From positions 6,788,501 through 6,852,500 of the forward strand of contig JAYJMM010000039.1 of the NCBI GenBank assembly GCA_037349105.1: a stretch of 64,000 nucleotides of DNA, given 5' to 3'. Below the pieces are notes generated by a model. The model ran no database searches. It had not been told where the DNA came from and worked only from the letters and a program-made list of their open reading frames with translations. Positions 8,475 to 18,892 of the stretch are shown piece after piece; within the stretch, counting starts at the first letter, position 1, and each line of letters starts with the position of its first letter. The position numbers were made by a program, and so were the translations under genes. The DNA is from Limnomonas spitsbergensis. Its lineage: Eukaryota; Chlorophyta; Chlorophyceae; Chlamydomonadales.

Positions 8475-10993
8475 CTGCGCTGTTGACAGTACTCTGTGAG
8501 CAACTCCACAGTCTCCTCTGACTTAACTTCCGGATCAAGAGTGGTCTTCACTCCCAACCTGAGGTTGGAGATAGCTGTCCTCTCCTCTGAGGTTGGCTTC
8601 CCCACCTCCGCCTGCACCACCCTGATCCACAGGGTGAGCAGCGACGTCTCTTGGCACTGCTCCCCCACTGGGGCAGTCCACAGGTCCCTGATCTTGTCCA
8701 CCTCTCTGGCAGCCCTTTCTCCTGCGTGGGGCGCTGCCCTGATGGCCAACATCAGCGGCCCTACACACGCAGGCTTGCTGTCCCACAGCTTGACCAGTGA
8801 CTTCACCAGCATAGCCATAGCTGATGGCGATTGGCACGATCCTGTAATCTCCCCTGCTACCACCGCCAGCGCTGGCGGTTCATCTGACAGTGCCAGTCTG
8901 TTGTGTGAACCCCAGTAGCCACAAGCTTGGCAATACGTCCTGGCTGCAACTGCGCCCGGGTGCGACATGTCCAGCACCGGCACATTGCCTTGGATAGTGG
9001 GGATCTTGGCAAATTTGGCGACGCCTACCAACTGCGAGATCATCTGCTGCTGCAGCTGCAGGTTGTTCCTTGCCTGCTCCCACTCGAGCCTTCTCATTTC
9101 CTGGTCACCTAACTCCCGCCTGGCCCCTGGCCCGCGCCTGTCTGCTCTAGCTGACCCTGAATCCTCCGATCCAGAGTGTGATCCAGATCCATCTCCGCCG
9201 CCCCCTGACGGGTTGCGATCCTGCTGGTATCCACCGTGTCTGATATCTGGCTCCTCCTGAGCATGGTTCTCTCCAGACGGTCGTCTGCCTGCCCTGCATG
9301 CTGAGTCTCTGCTACTTGCAGGTGGCGGCCAACCCGCCTCACTTCTACTATGCTGCTCCACAGGTCTGGATCCCTGAGGCTGTGCTCCTCTGTCTGATTC
9401 TGCCTGCCCCCTGGGCGGCCCCTGGTTTTGCCAACTTTGCTGCGCTGATTCGCTGTTTCCAGCCTGCCCCCTGGGCGGTCCCTGGCCCTGCCAGTTTCGC
9501 TGATCCGTGCCGTCTGCCTGCTCCCTGGGCGGCTCTCGGTTCTGCCGGTCGTGCTGCTCTCGGCTGCCTGCTTGCTCCCTGGGCAGCTCCTGGCTGTATC
9601 CGCCTGGCTGTTCCGTACTGCCTGCCTGCCCCCTGGGCGGCGCCTGGTACTGCCTGCCTGGCTGTGTTCCACCAGTATAGTCTCTGGCGTAGGAGTCTGA
9701 TCGCGTCTCATCCCTGGCCTCCTGCCTTCTGGGTCCGCTGCTCCTGGTGCTGCCTGCAGGTTCCACTTCCTGCAGGATCCCCCTTGTTGGTCCCACTTGT
9801 CTGTTCCTCAAGAATTCCTCAATGTGGTCCACTTGCACCTCTTGGCAAATATTCTCCTTGCCCTCCACTATGCGCAGCAGCGCATATGACTCCTGTTTGC
9901 TGGCTCTGCGCGTGCTTACGCCTTGCTCTGCCATCCTGGCGAGCGATTGGCTAGTCAGCTCTGCCCTTTCACTGGCAGCTGGGCTGCTGGCCCTGGGCGC
10001 TTCCCCGCCTCTTGGCCGCCCCCTGAGGCTCGGCTCACTGCTGATCTCAAAAACTTCTGATCTGGGTATCGGTGTTGGCGCGGCCCTTGCCTGCTGCTGC
10101 CACCTTTGGACCTCTCTGAGTTCCTCAGGCCGCTGCGCCACTGTTTCAAATCCTTCCCAATCCTGATTCTCCTCGTCCTCAGGCTCATATGCAGGTTCCT
10201 CCTGATCTCCTGTCACGCCGTTACACCATTCGTCTGCGAAGGTCTTAACAGCCAGGGCCGCTTCGTGCTCCGCCCCTCCCTTGGACACCTGTCCAAGGGC
10301 GGCTAACAACGTCGCCCTGTCCTGGCCTGTATGGGGGATACCCATCATGGCCTTTGTCGCCCACTCCCTCAGGTGATGGGCTTTGAACTCCTCAATTGCT
10401 GTGACCTGGTCACTGAAATGAGCAAACGTCCTGGAGCAAATCTGCTTCCACATGTGCGTTGCCCACAGCAAGATTCTTGCCCAGCCAAACGGCTGCGGCT
10501 GTTCCTCTACTGCCTCTTCCACCTTCACCACAGTCCTGGCTCTGGATCTCTCTGGATCTCCTGAGCTTTCCTCCTGTGCCCAAGCTGGGTTGTGGAAGAA
10601 TCCATACAGGCTGTCCTTCTTGCTGGTGCCTGTCCGGAACCTGCTGTCCGCTTCTGCCTTGGATCGCTGCGCCGGTTTACCCACGCTGGGTGGGAACCTA
10701 GACAGTGGTGTCCCGTAGGCCGTGGAACCTGCTCCTCTTCTCAACAGCATTCTGCGCTGTCGCAGCTGCTGCACAGGCCTCATTCCTGCCTTGGATCGCT
10801 GCACTCTTTCCTCCTGGGCTGGATCTGACATCTCCTCCTCGGATATCAGGTCAGCCCAAGGCTTTCCCACCGGTACAGCTGAATTTTTAAATGCTGCCAG
10901 CGGCTCTGCACTGTCCTGCCAAGTCTGCCTGGTCACCGCTGGCGGGCACTTGCCTGCTTCCCATTTCCTTTCCACCTGGCTGTAATTTGTCAT
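8447..10993 (-). CDS. Retroelement ORF2 (Gag-like)
   Basis: 848 codons from MTNYSQVERKWEAGK. The middle (about 9660-9390) has roughly five imperfect copies of a 20-residue unit around PPRGQAG/EQPGG, encoded by a 60-bp tandem repeat. The C-terminal quarter is more ordered (helical, with Trp and Leu: LTLWIRVVQAEVG) and resembles the start of a Gag capsid domain. The frame ends CQQRSCC... while the -1 frame reads RVLSTAQLLQISRDAVDHF, a far better Gag-like continuation. The real product therefore probably continues into ORF3 by frameshift, or a base has been lost near 8475-8500. Confidence 0.55.
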   Translation of the reverse strand: MTNYSQVERKWEAGKCPPAVTRQTWQDSAEPLAAFKNSAVPVGKPWADLISEEEMSDPAQEERVQRSKAGMRPVQQLRQRRMLLRRGAGSTAYGTPLSRFPPSVGKPAQRSKAEADSRFRTGTSKKDSLYGFFHNPAWAQEESSGDPERSRARTVVKVEEAVEEQPQPFGWARILLWATHMWKQICSRTFAHFSDQVTAIEEFKAHHLREWATKAMMGIPHTGQDRATLLAALGQVSKGGAEHEAALAVKTFADEWCNGVTGDQEEPAYEPEDEENQDWEGFETVAQRPEELREVQRWQQQARAAPTPIPRSEVFEISSEPSLRGRPRGGEAPRASSPAASERAELTSQSLARMAEQGVSTRRASKQESYALLRIVEGKENICQEVQVDHIEEFLRNRQVGPTRGILQEVEPAGSTRSSGPRRQEARDETRSDSYARDYTGGTQPGRQYQAPPRGQAGSTEQPGGYSQELPREQAGSREQHDRQNREPPREQADGTDQRNWQGQGPPRGQAGNSESAQQSWQNQGPPRGQAESDRGAQPQGSRPVEQHSRSEAGWPPPASSRDSACRAGRRPSGENHAQEEPDIRHGGYQQDRNPSGGGGDGSGSHSGSEDSGSARADRRGPGARRELGDQEMRRLEWEQARNNLQLQQQMISQLVGVAKFAKIPTIQGNVPVLDMSHPGAVAARTYCQACGYWGSHNRLALSDEPPALAVVAGEITGSCQSPSAMAMLVKSLVKLWDSKPACVGPLMLAIRAAPHAGERAAREVDKIRDLWTAPVGEQCQETSLLTLWIRVVQAEVGKPTSEERTAISNLRLGVKTTLDPEVKSEETVELLTEYCQQRSCCRSRGMQ

Positions 10994-11540
10994 GGCCTGC
11001 TAGCCCCTCTGGGCCTGCAGCGCTCTCTGAACTGTGTTCCGGCTGGCAGGGCTCTACCAATACTCGCTGCGCAACCCTCGTCCCCTTGGACGGGATCTGC
11101 TGCGGAGCGGCATCTGGTTCGCTGTCACGTCGTATGCCGCTGCTCTGGGACACCTCAGTTACCTGATCCAAGATCAGATCCGGGGTTCCCGCCTGCGTCG
11201 GACCCTGTTCAGATTCCAGGCTGCTCCTGAAATCAGCAGGCAGTGGGCCTCCTCGCCCAATGCCTGTCCTTATCACACACACAGCGCCACCTTCCAGCAT
11301 TCCTGCCGCTCCGGGCAGGAAGTGGTCAGGTCCTGTCACCTTGCAGGCCCGTGCGGCCGGATCCGCTGGCCTTGCCAGTTTCTCCGCCATCCGCAGGGCT
11401 TCCTCTGCAATCTGTGAATCAGCCACCTCTATCAGGTCTGCACCTGGCTTAAGCCCCCGTACCCGCCCGCTGCGGCGCTGAACGTCGGGGTGCTGGTGCC
11501 TATCAGGATGCAGGTTAATCTCCGCCATTCCTACAGGCAA
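10887..11540 (-). CDS. Retroelement ORF1 (N-terminal Gag-like leader)
   Basis: 217 codons beginning MPVGMAEINLHPDRH. Rich in Gly, Ala, Pro and charged residues; no recognisable domain. It overlaps the next frame by about 100 bases and lies in the same frame as ORF3, so a +1 shift would be needed to read into ORF2. Possibly the Gag N-terminus. Confidence 0.45.
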   Translation of the reverse strand: MPVGMAEINLHPDRHQHPDVQRRSGRVRGLKPGADLIEVADSQIAEEALRMAEKLARPADPAARACKVTGPDHFLPGAAGMLEGGAVCVIRTGIGRGGPLPADFRSSLESEQGPTQAGTPDLILDQVTEVSQSSGIRRDSEPDAAPQQIPSKGTRVAQRVLVEPCQPEHSSESAAGPEGLAGHDKLQPGGKEMGSRQVPASGDQADLAGQCRAAGSI

Positions 11541-12210
11541 TCTATACGATCCACACGATCCTGCAATGTGCTGGCAACACCAAAACAGGATCTGCTAACG
11601 CTCAGGCTTCTGCCTCTTGCACCTACTGCAGCCTGGTGAGGACTTGCCAGTCAGGTCAAGTTGACAGGTACAGCAAACAAACAGGGCAGATCTCTGCCTT
11701 CCTGCTTTTTCTTGCTAATAATCAGAATCTGGCGGAATACTCCGTCGCCTTCAGCACTTCCCACCTCTTTCTGGCTGGGTGGCTTCTAGAAGTCGCACGC
11801 CCTGCGTGGATGGGGCTTCTTGCTTGGTACCCGCTCTGCTCTGCGGTCCTGCGGGGATGCTTTGGCCCACCAAGAAAATATTAACCTTGGATCTTCTATC
11901 CACAAGTTAACTTCTGTCAATGATGACAAATTGGATCCACCTGATCACAATCTTCAATCACACAGGTACAAATTGCTGGGTGTATAAATCCGCAGCCAAT
12001 TCTTCAAGCCTCTCCTGGACTCAGCACTGTGTTGCCACACACAGTGATTCACAGGGCTTAACTTGGCAATCTCGCTCTGGAGATTACCTCAGCCAAATTG
12101 CAGTTCAAGTGCCAAATTCCAGGCTGTTTGCTGACAAGCAAGATTTAAATTTTCGCAGCACAAACACCTTCTGCAGGAACTGGCAAATCAGGCTGATCAG
12201 GCTCAATCTA

Positions 12211-12661
12211 CTTCGTCCCTTTCAAAAGGACACGCGTTGTGCGCTTCAGGTCCGTGGCGGACTTCTCCCTTACAACAGTAATGGGCGCCTACGGGCAGAC
12301 TTCGTGACTACTCACTGGCTGCGGGTGCTCAACGAGTTAAGCCGCTAGATTTGTATTTGTATGTCAGGCAACAGCAAGGGTTGGCGCAGGCCTTTAGGCT
12401 GTCTGGTCGCGAACCAGCTGGGCAATCAGGTGCACTTACCGCGTCGCACGCGGTGAGGGTACGGGACCGTAGACTGCGAACTGCTTGTTCGGCAGGGATC
12501 TCGTTCCTCAACTGAGGTCTTGTTATCTTGCTATCTCAGTGGAAGCTGAGGTAGTCTTGACTTGTTGTAGGTACTGACTCAAGGTACAACTCGGGTCTCA
12601 CGCACTGGGTGACGGCCGGGGCTTGTTACAGAAGAGGTCTGTCTTTTTGAAAGGGACGAAG
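12211..12661. mobile_element. Candidate 451-bp MITE with TA flanks
   Basis: Terminal inverted repeats of 21 bp, 20/21 identical (cttcgtccctttcaaaa... at 12211-12231 and its complement at 12641-12661), are both bordered by the dinucleotide TA, as expected for a Tc1/mariner-type target duplication. No coding capacity is seen. The interior contains strong hairpins (9-bp stem 12435-12443/12449-12457; 9-bp stem 12531-12539/12546-12554). Confidence 0.55.
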
Positions 12662-12699
12662 TAACTAGTTTAGGCAATCGCCTGGATACAGGGACCCAG

Positions 12700-12850
12700 C
12701 AGGCCCAATTCCTAGTACGGGACAGCTAAACCCCTGGCGTAAGCGGGTTTCTAGGTTCCTATTCAAATAAGGAGGATCCGCAGGGAAGCTGCGAAGCCTC
12801 CGAGGACGCAAACTGCGGCCTAAACGGTTTTGGCACGTATACCGTAATAT
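12700..12850 (+). other. Hairpin-rich segment, possible structured RNA
   Basis: Three nested or adjacent stems are visible: CCTAG 12711-12715 with CTAGG 12751-12755 enclosing AAACCC/GGGTTT; and GGAGG 12771-12775 with CCTCC 12797-12801 enclosing CGCAG 12779-12783 / CTGCG 12789-12793. An alternative pairing CCGCAG with CTGCGG (about 12778-12818) resembles a group I intron P7, but the other core elements were not found. Function unknown. Confidence 0.3.
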
Positions 12851-15374
12851 ACCGTGACAATTCTGTCAAGTGGACTCCTTAAGCCCATTGTGTTTGCGTT
12901 TGATTATCTCAAGGGACAGTTGGTGCCTACCAGTATTAGTGCATTGCTAGCAATCAGGTTAGAGCACAGTCAATGTGCAACTGATATCAAGTCATGACCC
13001 AACCTCCTTGCACTGCTGGGGATGTCCACGTTTTTACGATACATATGACCCGCCCTGAGTGTGAACACAGTTTGAATCCCAGCTGTCAGCTGTAGCAGGC
13101 ACGCTCCCTGCCATTCATCGTTATTCACACTCTAACTCGCGGTTTTCTCTCGCTGTTCCCCTCGACATGATATAATAACAGTAAAAACTATTTACGCCAG
13201 TAATGTAGATGTTAACATTACTACAAAGAGATCGCGGTGACGAGCGAGGGCCAGCGAGGACTGGTTGACGACGGTCGGTTGCTGGTCAGTTTGTACATCT
13301 TTTTTTATGTCTTTAATCTACTGTGGTGCCGTACACCGACGTATTGTACATATTTTTTATGTCTTGAATAATAGGCCGGGGCAACAAACCCTGGAAAGTG
13401 GGTGTTGCGCCCTCGGCGCGACGACTTATCATGGCGATTGGCTAGGCCAAAATCGCAAAAGCATGACATGCTGGTAATGCCCGGGTGTGCACAATCCCTG
13501 GAACGATTGCTCGATTGGATACTTCGAAAGCCTGCAAGGTTTGTGTCTCCCCTACCCAGCCTCCATGCAGAGCTGAGGCCCCCCCTAAAGCAGAATGCAT
13601 GGTTCAGATGACATGCAGAACCCATGTGCCACCCAAACTGTGTTAATGCAATCGACACACCTACCGGGCCCGGATGTATTTGCAGCAATGGGCACCCCTC
13701 CCCCTCATGTTGCTTCAGATAAGCTGTGTCCCCTTATTTGTGTCCGTCACCATGCACACAAACGATGAGAAGCTCCTGCCCATCCCATTACCCTACTCCT
13801 CAGACATATTTGCCCCTTCGACCCCTCCCCCTGTTCTTCCCTCATCCCTGGACTACATCCGCTGCTTCTGTGCTGTGCCCACGAATCATCTGTCATCACC
13901 TACGACTACCATTACTAATCATCTGTCATGGCCACCATCCTGATGACCTCTTGGACTACTTCAGCCGGTGAGTGAGGATGAATAGGGTGCATGCTTGGTC
14001 CCAGAGAGGGGGAACCTGGGGCTACGTGAACCGGCGTCGGGTTTAAGCATGGTGGATGTTGGGGAGGGACATGGTGGGGCTGTGCGTAGGTGCGCAGACC
14101 AGTCCCCAGGGTGGGGCTGCCCACCTGTCCTCCCCTTGTTAGCCCCAATGCATTCCGGCATGGGAGACAGCCAGCGTATGCCACTCAATTTGCCGGACCC
14201 GGTCAGGGATGGTAGTGGCTGGGCCGGTGAGCATGGCATGTGATTCATGTTGTTGCTATGTTGCTAGCTGTGTCAGCTGTTCCTCTGGAGTTTGCTACTC
14301 TGGTTCTACTTGTTCTTCTGCTCCTTCTGGTTGTCCCACTTCCGTTCCTACGGGATGCTCGCCCTGCCTGTTGCCTAATTCAACAACCATGCAAAATAAA
14401 ACAAGGCATCATGCCTTATTCTAGCTAGCACGCACCTGGGACACTCCGACGAGTGCCACCCAGGGTGGGAGGTGGGTGAAGTTTCTGGCCAACTTGCTCA
14501 TTGATTGAAGGAGGTGAACCATGAAGCCATCTGGCACGGGCATAGTGTCGCGCGTCATCATGCACCTGCTTGGTAGCTTGCAGTCGCCCCTTGGTGGCTG
14601 CATGCCATTTGGCGGGGCGTGCCAAGCACCATGGTATACCGCATGTCATGTTTCCTGAAGTCTGGAGCCTAGGATGCGAAGCAAAACACGTTATGATGCG
14701 GCCTCTTTCCAGACGCTGGGTTTCGTGCCAGCCATTTGAGCATACTGAGAGTGTGATTAGCAAGAGAACACGAAGCTTATGTAACCGGTATGATGGCAAG
14801 AGGAGCAGCCGGAGATAATAAGAGCTAGACAAGTATCTCGTGTCTCTCGTCCGAAACAGCCATGCTGGTGACCACACGTCCTTTTTACTTCTGGAGATTC
14901 TTCGCCGGAAGGCTCTCCAACTTGCCATTTCCCCCCTTTCTTTAGCCATTTATCCCCGCCCGGTAACCGCCTGGTCTGTATTTATTCTGGTGCACTCCTC
15001 TGTCCTCCCACATGCGCTTGGGGCTCGTCACTAGGGTAGCGGGCAATGTGCCACCACGGGCTGTGGTCACCCCCCTTCCCTTAATATGGAAAGACCATCT
15101 TTGGCAGGCCTCTTCGCGCCTGCCAGGGGCCCGGTAGGCCCAAAACTTTAGGCGACCTCTAGACGTAGCCCTAGCAACGTGCTAGGACACATCTGGGTTC
15201 TCCGGCTGGAGAGTCGAGTGAAAATAGCGTCCTCTGACATGTTTCTAACATAGCTGAATGGCTGCGTACATGGCTGCCTACATACTCCTTTGTATTCCCT
15301 TGTATTGCACCGTGCATAGATTGTTCCGCTCATGTGTTTATCCCCTTGGTTTTACTGCCCCTAAGTTGCATGGG
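12851..15374. other. Intergenic or intronic stretch without a recognised gene
   Basis: No exon with convincing composition and splice sites was found. It holds an AT-rich duplicated segment (about 13284-13375, two copies of a unit around gtacat-poly(T)-atgtctt) and short low-complexity runs. An upstream exon of the membrane-protein gene at 15781 may lie here but was not identified. Confidence 0.4.
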
Positions 15375-15632
15375 GTGTTAAGCCCCTGACTTGTACAGCC
15401 TTGTGGTGTACAGCCCCTACGCACTGGGGTTGTACTATTTGGTTTGTGCAGCTCCTGATTGTACAGCCTCGTGGTGTTCCAGCATGGTGGTGTACTGCCT
15501 CTGTTTCAACTGCCCCTGGGTTGTACCACCCCAGGTTCGTACTGTCCATGGGGTGCCCTGGGTTGTACTGCCCTTGGATTGTACTGCCTGGTGTCGTACT
15601 GCCCTTGGATTCTTACAGCCCCTAGGTTGTTC
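15375..15632. repeat. Degenerate minisatellite, about 20 bp
   Basis: A unit like ggttgtactgcccctt repeats about a dozen times with variable spacing, giving alternating ttgtac and gcccc motifs. Open frames across it are repeat artefacts. Confidence 0.75.
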
Positions 15633-15780
15633 ATGACCCGAGTCGCTGCCGGGCCCGCCCGTACATGGCCCCCCTCCTTAATTTGGGCGATCACTCGCAG
15701 ATACTCAGACGCAAGTCCTACTAAAGACTAAGCTTGATTGAATCATTTCCTGAAGATAGTTTGATCCTTGTTGCCTGCAG

Positions 15781-17427
15781 TAGCTCCGGTGGTGGTTTCT
15801 CCATTGGTGGTGGTCGCGGCGATGGCGCCTTCTATGGAAGGTGAGCTTTTGTTTTGGCAGGAGGGATCTGCGTAGGCCCTCGTGCTCAGAGATCAATAAC
15901 AGGAGTGGCAGGGTTGGGAACAGTACCGGGGAGGTTGGAACCGTTTTGAAAGTGCGAAGTTCTCTTTTGGCAAAAACGGTTTTTGTTGGGTAGAGGCAAG
16001 TGCATGGGACTGCCCATGCAACAGCGCCACATTGTGTTACTCTTGGTTGTGCATGCATGCATGCTGAGTGTTGTCACATGCATGCCACATGTCGGCTACA
16101 TTTCATCCACCATAATGGCTGTGGCTCCATTACCTTGATGTCTTATGCTATTGATACAAATCCTTCAGATTCTACTCATGGCTGGTTACTAGAGATTCCT
16201 AACATTGGTTGTGTTTGCCATTGTGTCATGCAGATGAGATTGCTCATGGCTGTTGGGGTTGCACTGGAGTGTTGCAATGGTTCGGCGCAGACGTTGAGAT
16301 AATGAGAAAGGTGGCCAAGGGCAAGAAGCACAACTGAAATTGACTTCCATGAGGCAGCTTGCCGTGGTAGTATATGTAGAGGCTACATGTCATCATGTTG
16401 GTCTCAACGACACGATTGTTAAGTGCCATGCGGGAAAACTAGGTCAGGATGTGTCCTCCTCTTTCCTCGTGTGCGGCATTCTCTCCTAACACATCGTCCT
16501 TCTCGTTTACTCATGATGCCCTTGCCTTGCCCTCTTCATACATTGCATGCCCTCCTGACCTCCTCCTATAGCTTTGTTGTATGAAAGCATGTGGTAACCC
16601 CAAACCCACCCTATCATTGTTGCCCCCCTTTTTGCATCTCGCCTTGTTATGAGTGACTGGCGCACTCCGTCCTTCCCTTTAATTGTGACAATTTCATGGC
16701 CACATCACTCTCGTTCCCACTCCTTCCCACCCGGTCGGTGTTGCCCCACCATTTGCTTCTTACTAGGCATGTAATTGTGTTTCACTCTTTCCTTCCTACT
16801 CACGACCACCTCACTTCTTTGTAATTGTGTTTCACTCTTTCCTTCCTTAACTGCCACCTTCCCGTACTTCTTTGTTTATGACCATTAATAAATTTATGTG
16901 TGTCTTCTTCCCATGTTGGTAGGAGCATTCCCGCGTTCGCCAAACGGGGGGCAAAAGATCGCGGCCTTCCAAAGTATGTAAGGAACGTCTTAAATGGCTC
17001 CCTGGTGGTGGTGGTGGCGGTGCTCCTGGTGGGAGGAATGATTTTCGCAGCTTATGAGTTCCCAAGAGCCTTGAAAGCTGTGGATGCCCTCGCCCTGGAG
17101 TGCATGCCACAAAATGCCTCCGACTCCCTCAAGGCCATGATGAAGTACAAGTCGACTTCTTCCTTTGCTGCAAGTATAAGCATGGCATGTGATGCAGTGG
17201 CAGTTGCTGCAGACTTCCCGACCAAGCTTCAGCTGTTTGAGGATACCACGTGGGGAGAGTTGCCTCTATGTGTATGTTCCTTTGGGCTGTCGCTGCTGGT
17301 GTTGTGGCTGTGGGCGCCCTTCAACGACCTCCTCCGCGCCACCTACGCTGTCATTGCGCTCATTCTGAGCCGGGACATTGCCGGGAAGATCAGGAAGGCG
17401 CCCATGGCCTTCCACTCGGCCGCATGA
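15781..17427 (+). CDS. Membrane protein, last two exons
   Basis: Exon 15781-15840 follows a good acceptor (gcctgcag) and ends at AG/gtgagc; exon 16923-17427 follows a pyrimidine-rich acceptor (ttggtag). Phases agree (two bases left, one supplied). The Gly/Ser-rich end of the first exon (SSGGGFSIGGGRGDGAFYGR) leads into SIPAFAKRGAKDRG and then a hydrophobic segment VVVVAVLLVGGMIFAAYEF, a hydrophilic loop with a DFPTKLQLFEDTTW stretch, a second segment LPLCVCSFGLSLLVLWLW and a third weaker one (ATYAVIALIL) before the stop. The family is not recognised; topology suggests two or three membrane spans. Upstream exons were not found, so the 5' part is missing from this call. Confidence 0.6.
16765..16852. 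repeat. Direct duplication upstream of an exon
   Basis: The sequence tgtaattgtgtttcactc followed by tttccttcct occurs twice 50 bases apart in the intron just before the exon at 16923. Confidence 0.7.
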
Positions 17428-17720
17428 GATGGCAAGGGGTATCACCCGACACCTACATATTTGAGATAATATTAGCAATAAGTAGCCCTTGTTAGCCAGT
17501 AGCAGTTGGTAGCCCTTGTTACAAAATCTGACATTGGCCTACTTGACATTACCTACATGAAGACAATGACGCTTGTACATTCGTAACTATTAGCCCATAG
17601 GTGTTATGTCATTGACTTCAACTACTTAAACTTCACTAGGTTCGCCACCTGTGCACGAGGTGGATCCTCGCAGTAAAAATACATGCGAAACAGGCAGGTG
17701 CACGTACCAGAATGGTGATG
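17428..17720. other. 3' flank of the membrane-protein gene
   Basis: No coding signal. A short direct repeat of tagcccttgtta with gccagtagcagttgg lies at about 17484-17522, just downstream of the stop codon. Confidence 0.4.
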
Positions 17721-17721
17721 A

Positions 17722-18892
17722 CGTTACACCTCTGGACCCTGCAAAGGCTCGGCCGCGTGGGCGTAGTGGGCGCCTAACTAAATAGTTGGGAGGACAGAAG
17801 GGGAGAAACACACAAGGGGGCAGGACAAAAGAAGGAGGAAAAAGTGGAAAATAAAGTGAAGGGATAAAGCACAAAGCTGGAAAAACAAAATACAAAGGAA
17901 GTCCCAACCTCTTAAAAAGTCTACGCCTCGATATCTACCACTACGGCCAGGGCATCCCACCCAAGCCTGCCCCAGTACAACTCTAAAAAGTCTCTAGCAC
18001 CGTTCGGAGGACCTGCCCATCCCCGCTCTCGAAGTTGATCCTGCACGCTAGGGCATTGCAAAAAAGCATGCAGCGCGTCCTCCACATGGTCGCCGTCTCC
18101 CCTAGCCCAACATCGCAGGCATCACCGTCTGTCACGCTGCTGACCACTGCGCTGTCCTCTAGTCTCAGCCGTGCTGACGGCGCCACGCCGCAGCCTTGAG
18201 TTTCTGCGCACGCAAGCACACTCCTTTCGGCTGGTGCGGCCCCTTGCTTGCGCCAGTGTAGCACGGCGCCCGCCATAGACTGAAAGCAGGTGCGGTAGGC
18301 GGCCGCGGGCCTGTGTTCTGAGGCAGGATCTCTGGGGTCCCCTCTGTCAGCTGCATCCAGTTGCGCCTGCTCGTATGCTGCATCAACTAGCGCTAGCACC
18401 TCTCTGACAGGCAGCGGCTGTATGACAGTTGCTGTTTGACGCAGTTTGGGATCGGCTGATCCCAGCTCCAGCTCCAGCAGGGCACCTAGCAAATCACTGC
18501 ACCAATTGCGCCCTCCGGTGCCCTGCCTGACAGCGAGTTGCATGTCGGCCGCCATGGCTGCCGTCATGAGTGGGCTGTCTTGCTGTGCTGCTGGTGCGAC
18601 CGCTGCGTTGTAGAAGTGAAGTACATGCTGCCACCAACTTCGCTGTACCGGCTGGATCTGCAGCTCACTCATAACCCCCCAACTGGCAGCAGACGGAGGT
18701 AGCCCTGCAGAAGGGTGGAAAAGGCAACTACTTTGAGCTGCCATTTCCTTTTGGGGGGGTATTTCTTTCTCATGTGTGTTTTCTCCTTCTTTCCCTCTTA
18801 CCTGAAGTTCCTTTTCTCCCCACCCGGATAGTTGGGCGCCCATTCGGCCAAGCCTGTTGAGCAGAGCCCAGAGGTGTAATGTCATTCGACTT
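17722..18892. mobile_element. Family A repeat, two ends in inverted arrangement with a retroelement ORF remnant
   Basis: Both ends carry the family A terminus (gacgttacacctctgg ... gctcggccgcgtgggcg at about 17724-17770; the complement at 18825-18890). Between them a minus-strand frame (18885-17983, 300 codons) ends RINFESGDGQVLRTVLE, followed by a shared 3' segment also present at 50.7 kb (gtactggggcaggcttgg). This looks like the C-terminal end and 3' UTR of a non-LTR retrotransposon, with a second copy inserted head-on. The call as LINE-like is inference; TIR-transposon is the alternative. Confidence 0.55.
17983..18885 (-). pseudogene. Family A retroelement C-terminal ORF remnant
   Basis: 300 codons. 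Residues from about 100 on (RSWWQHVLHFYNAAV, ADMQLAVRQGTGGRNW, TMWRTRCMLFCNAL) look like a folded region; the first 60 residues are translated family A terminus. A deleted copy of its middle (SARPTLEDGATVSS versus SARLRLEDSAVVSS) is at 19440-19560. No catalytic motif is visible; probably the end of a LINE-type ORF2. Confidence 0.4.

Larger units (their letters stand above)
1298..11540 (-). mobile_element. Large gag-protease retroelement without visible RT/integrase
   Basis: Four long overlapping minus-strand frames (11540-10887, 10993-8447, 8474-7002, 7141-1298) form one intronless block of about 10 kb. It contains three CCHC zinc knuckles and a retropepsin-like active site DSACSCHVI, the order expected for Gag then Pro. 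Two frames alternate: the first-to-second and third-to-fourth changes are +1 (or -2), the second-to-third is -1. No YxDD reverse transcriptase box, RNase H or DDE integrase was seen in any frame listed below. I saw no long terminal repeats by eye between 1000-1300 and 11540-12700. It could be a non-autonomous gag-only element, an element whose pol has been lost, or a domesticated gag-like gene. The left end abuts a family B repeat at 1235-1330. Confidence 0.65.

Noticed and set aside
1338..10985. Many plus-strand frames of 60-245 codons opposite the retroelement
   Set aside because: GC-rich shadows of the minus-strand frames; low-complexity composition and no domain.
1000..12700. LTRs of the gag-protease element
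   Set aside because: No convincing direct repeat was seen by eye between the two flanks; a computed self-alignment of 1-1300 against 11500-13500 would settle it.
12711..12727. Resemblance of cctagtacgggac to the sarcin-ricin loop of large rRNA
   Set aside because: The diagnostic GAGAGGA is absent and flanking bases do not fit rRNA.
12771..12825. Group I intron-like P7 pairing and ctaaacgg
   Set aside because: Other core elements (P3, P4, P8, S strand) could not be identified; kept only as a structured-segment note.
15375..15632. Possible CRISPR-like array
   Set aside because: Unit and spacing are irregular, there are no unique spacers of constant size, and the context is eukaryotic.
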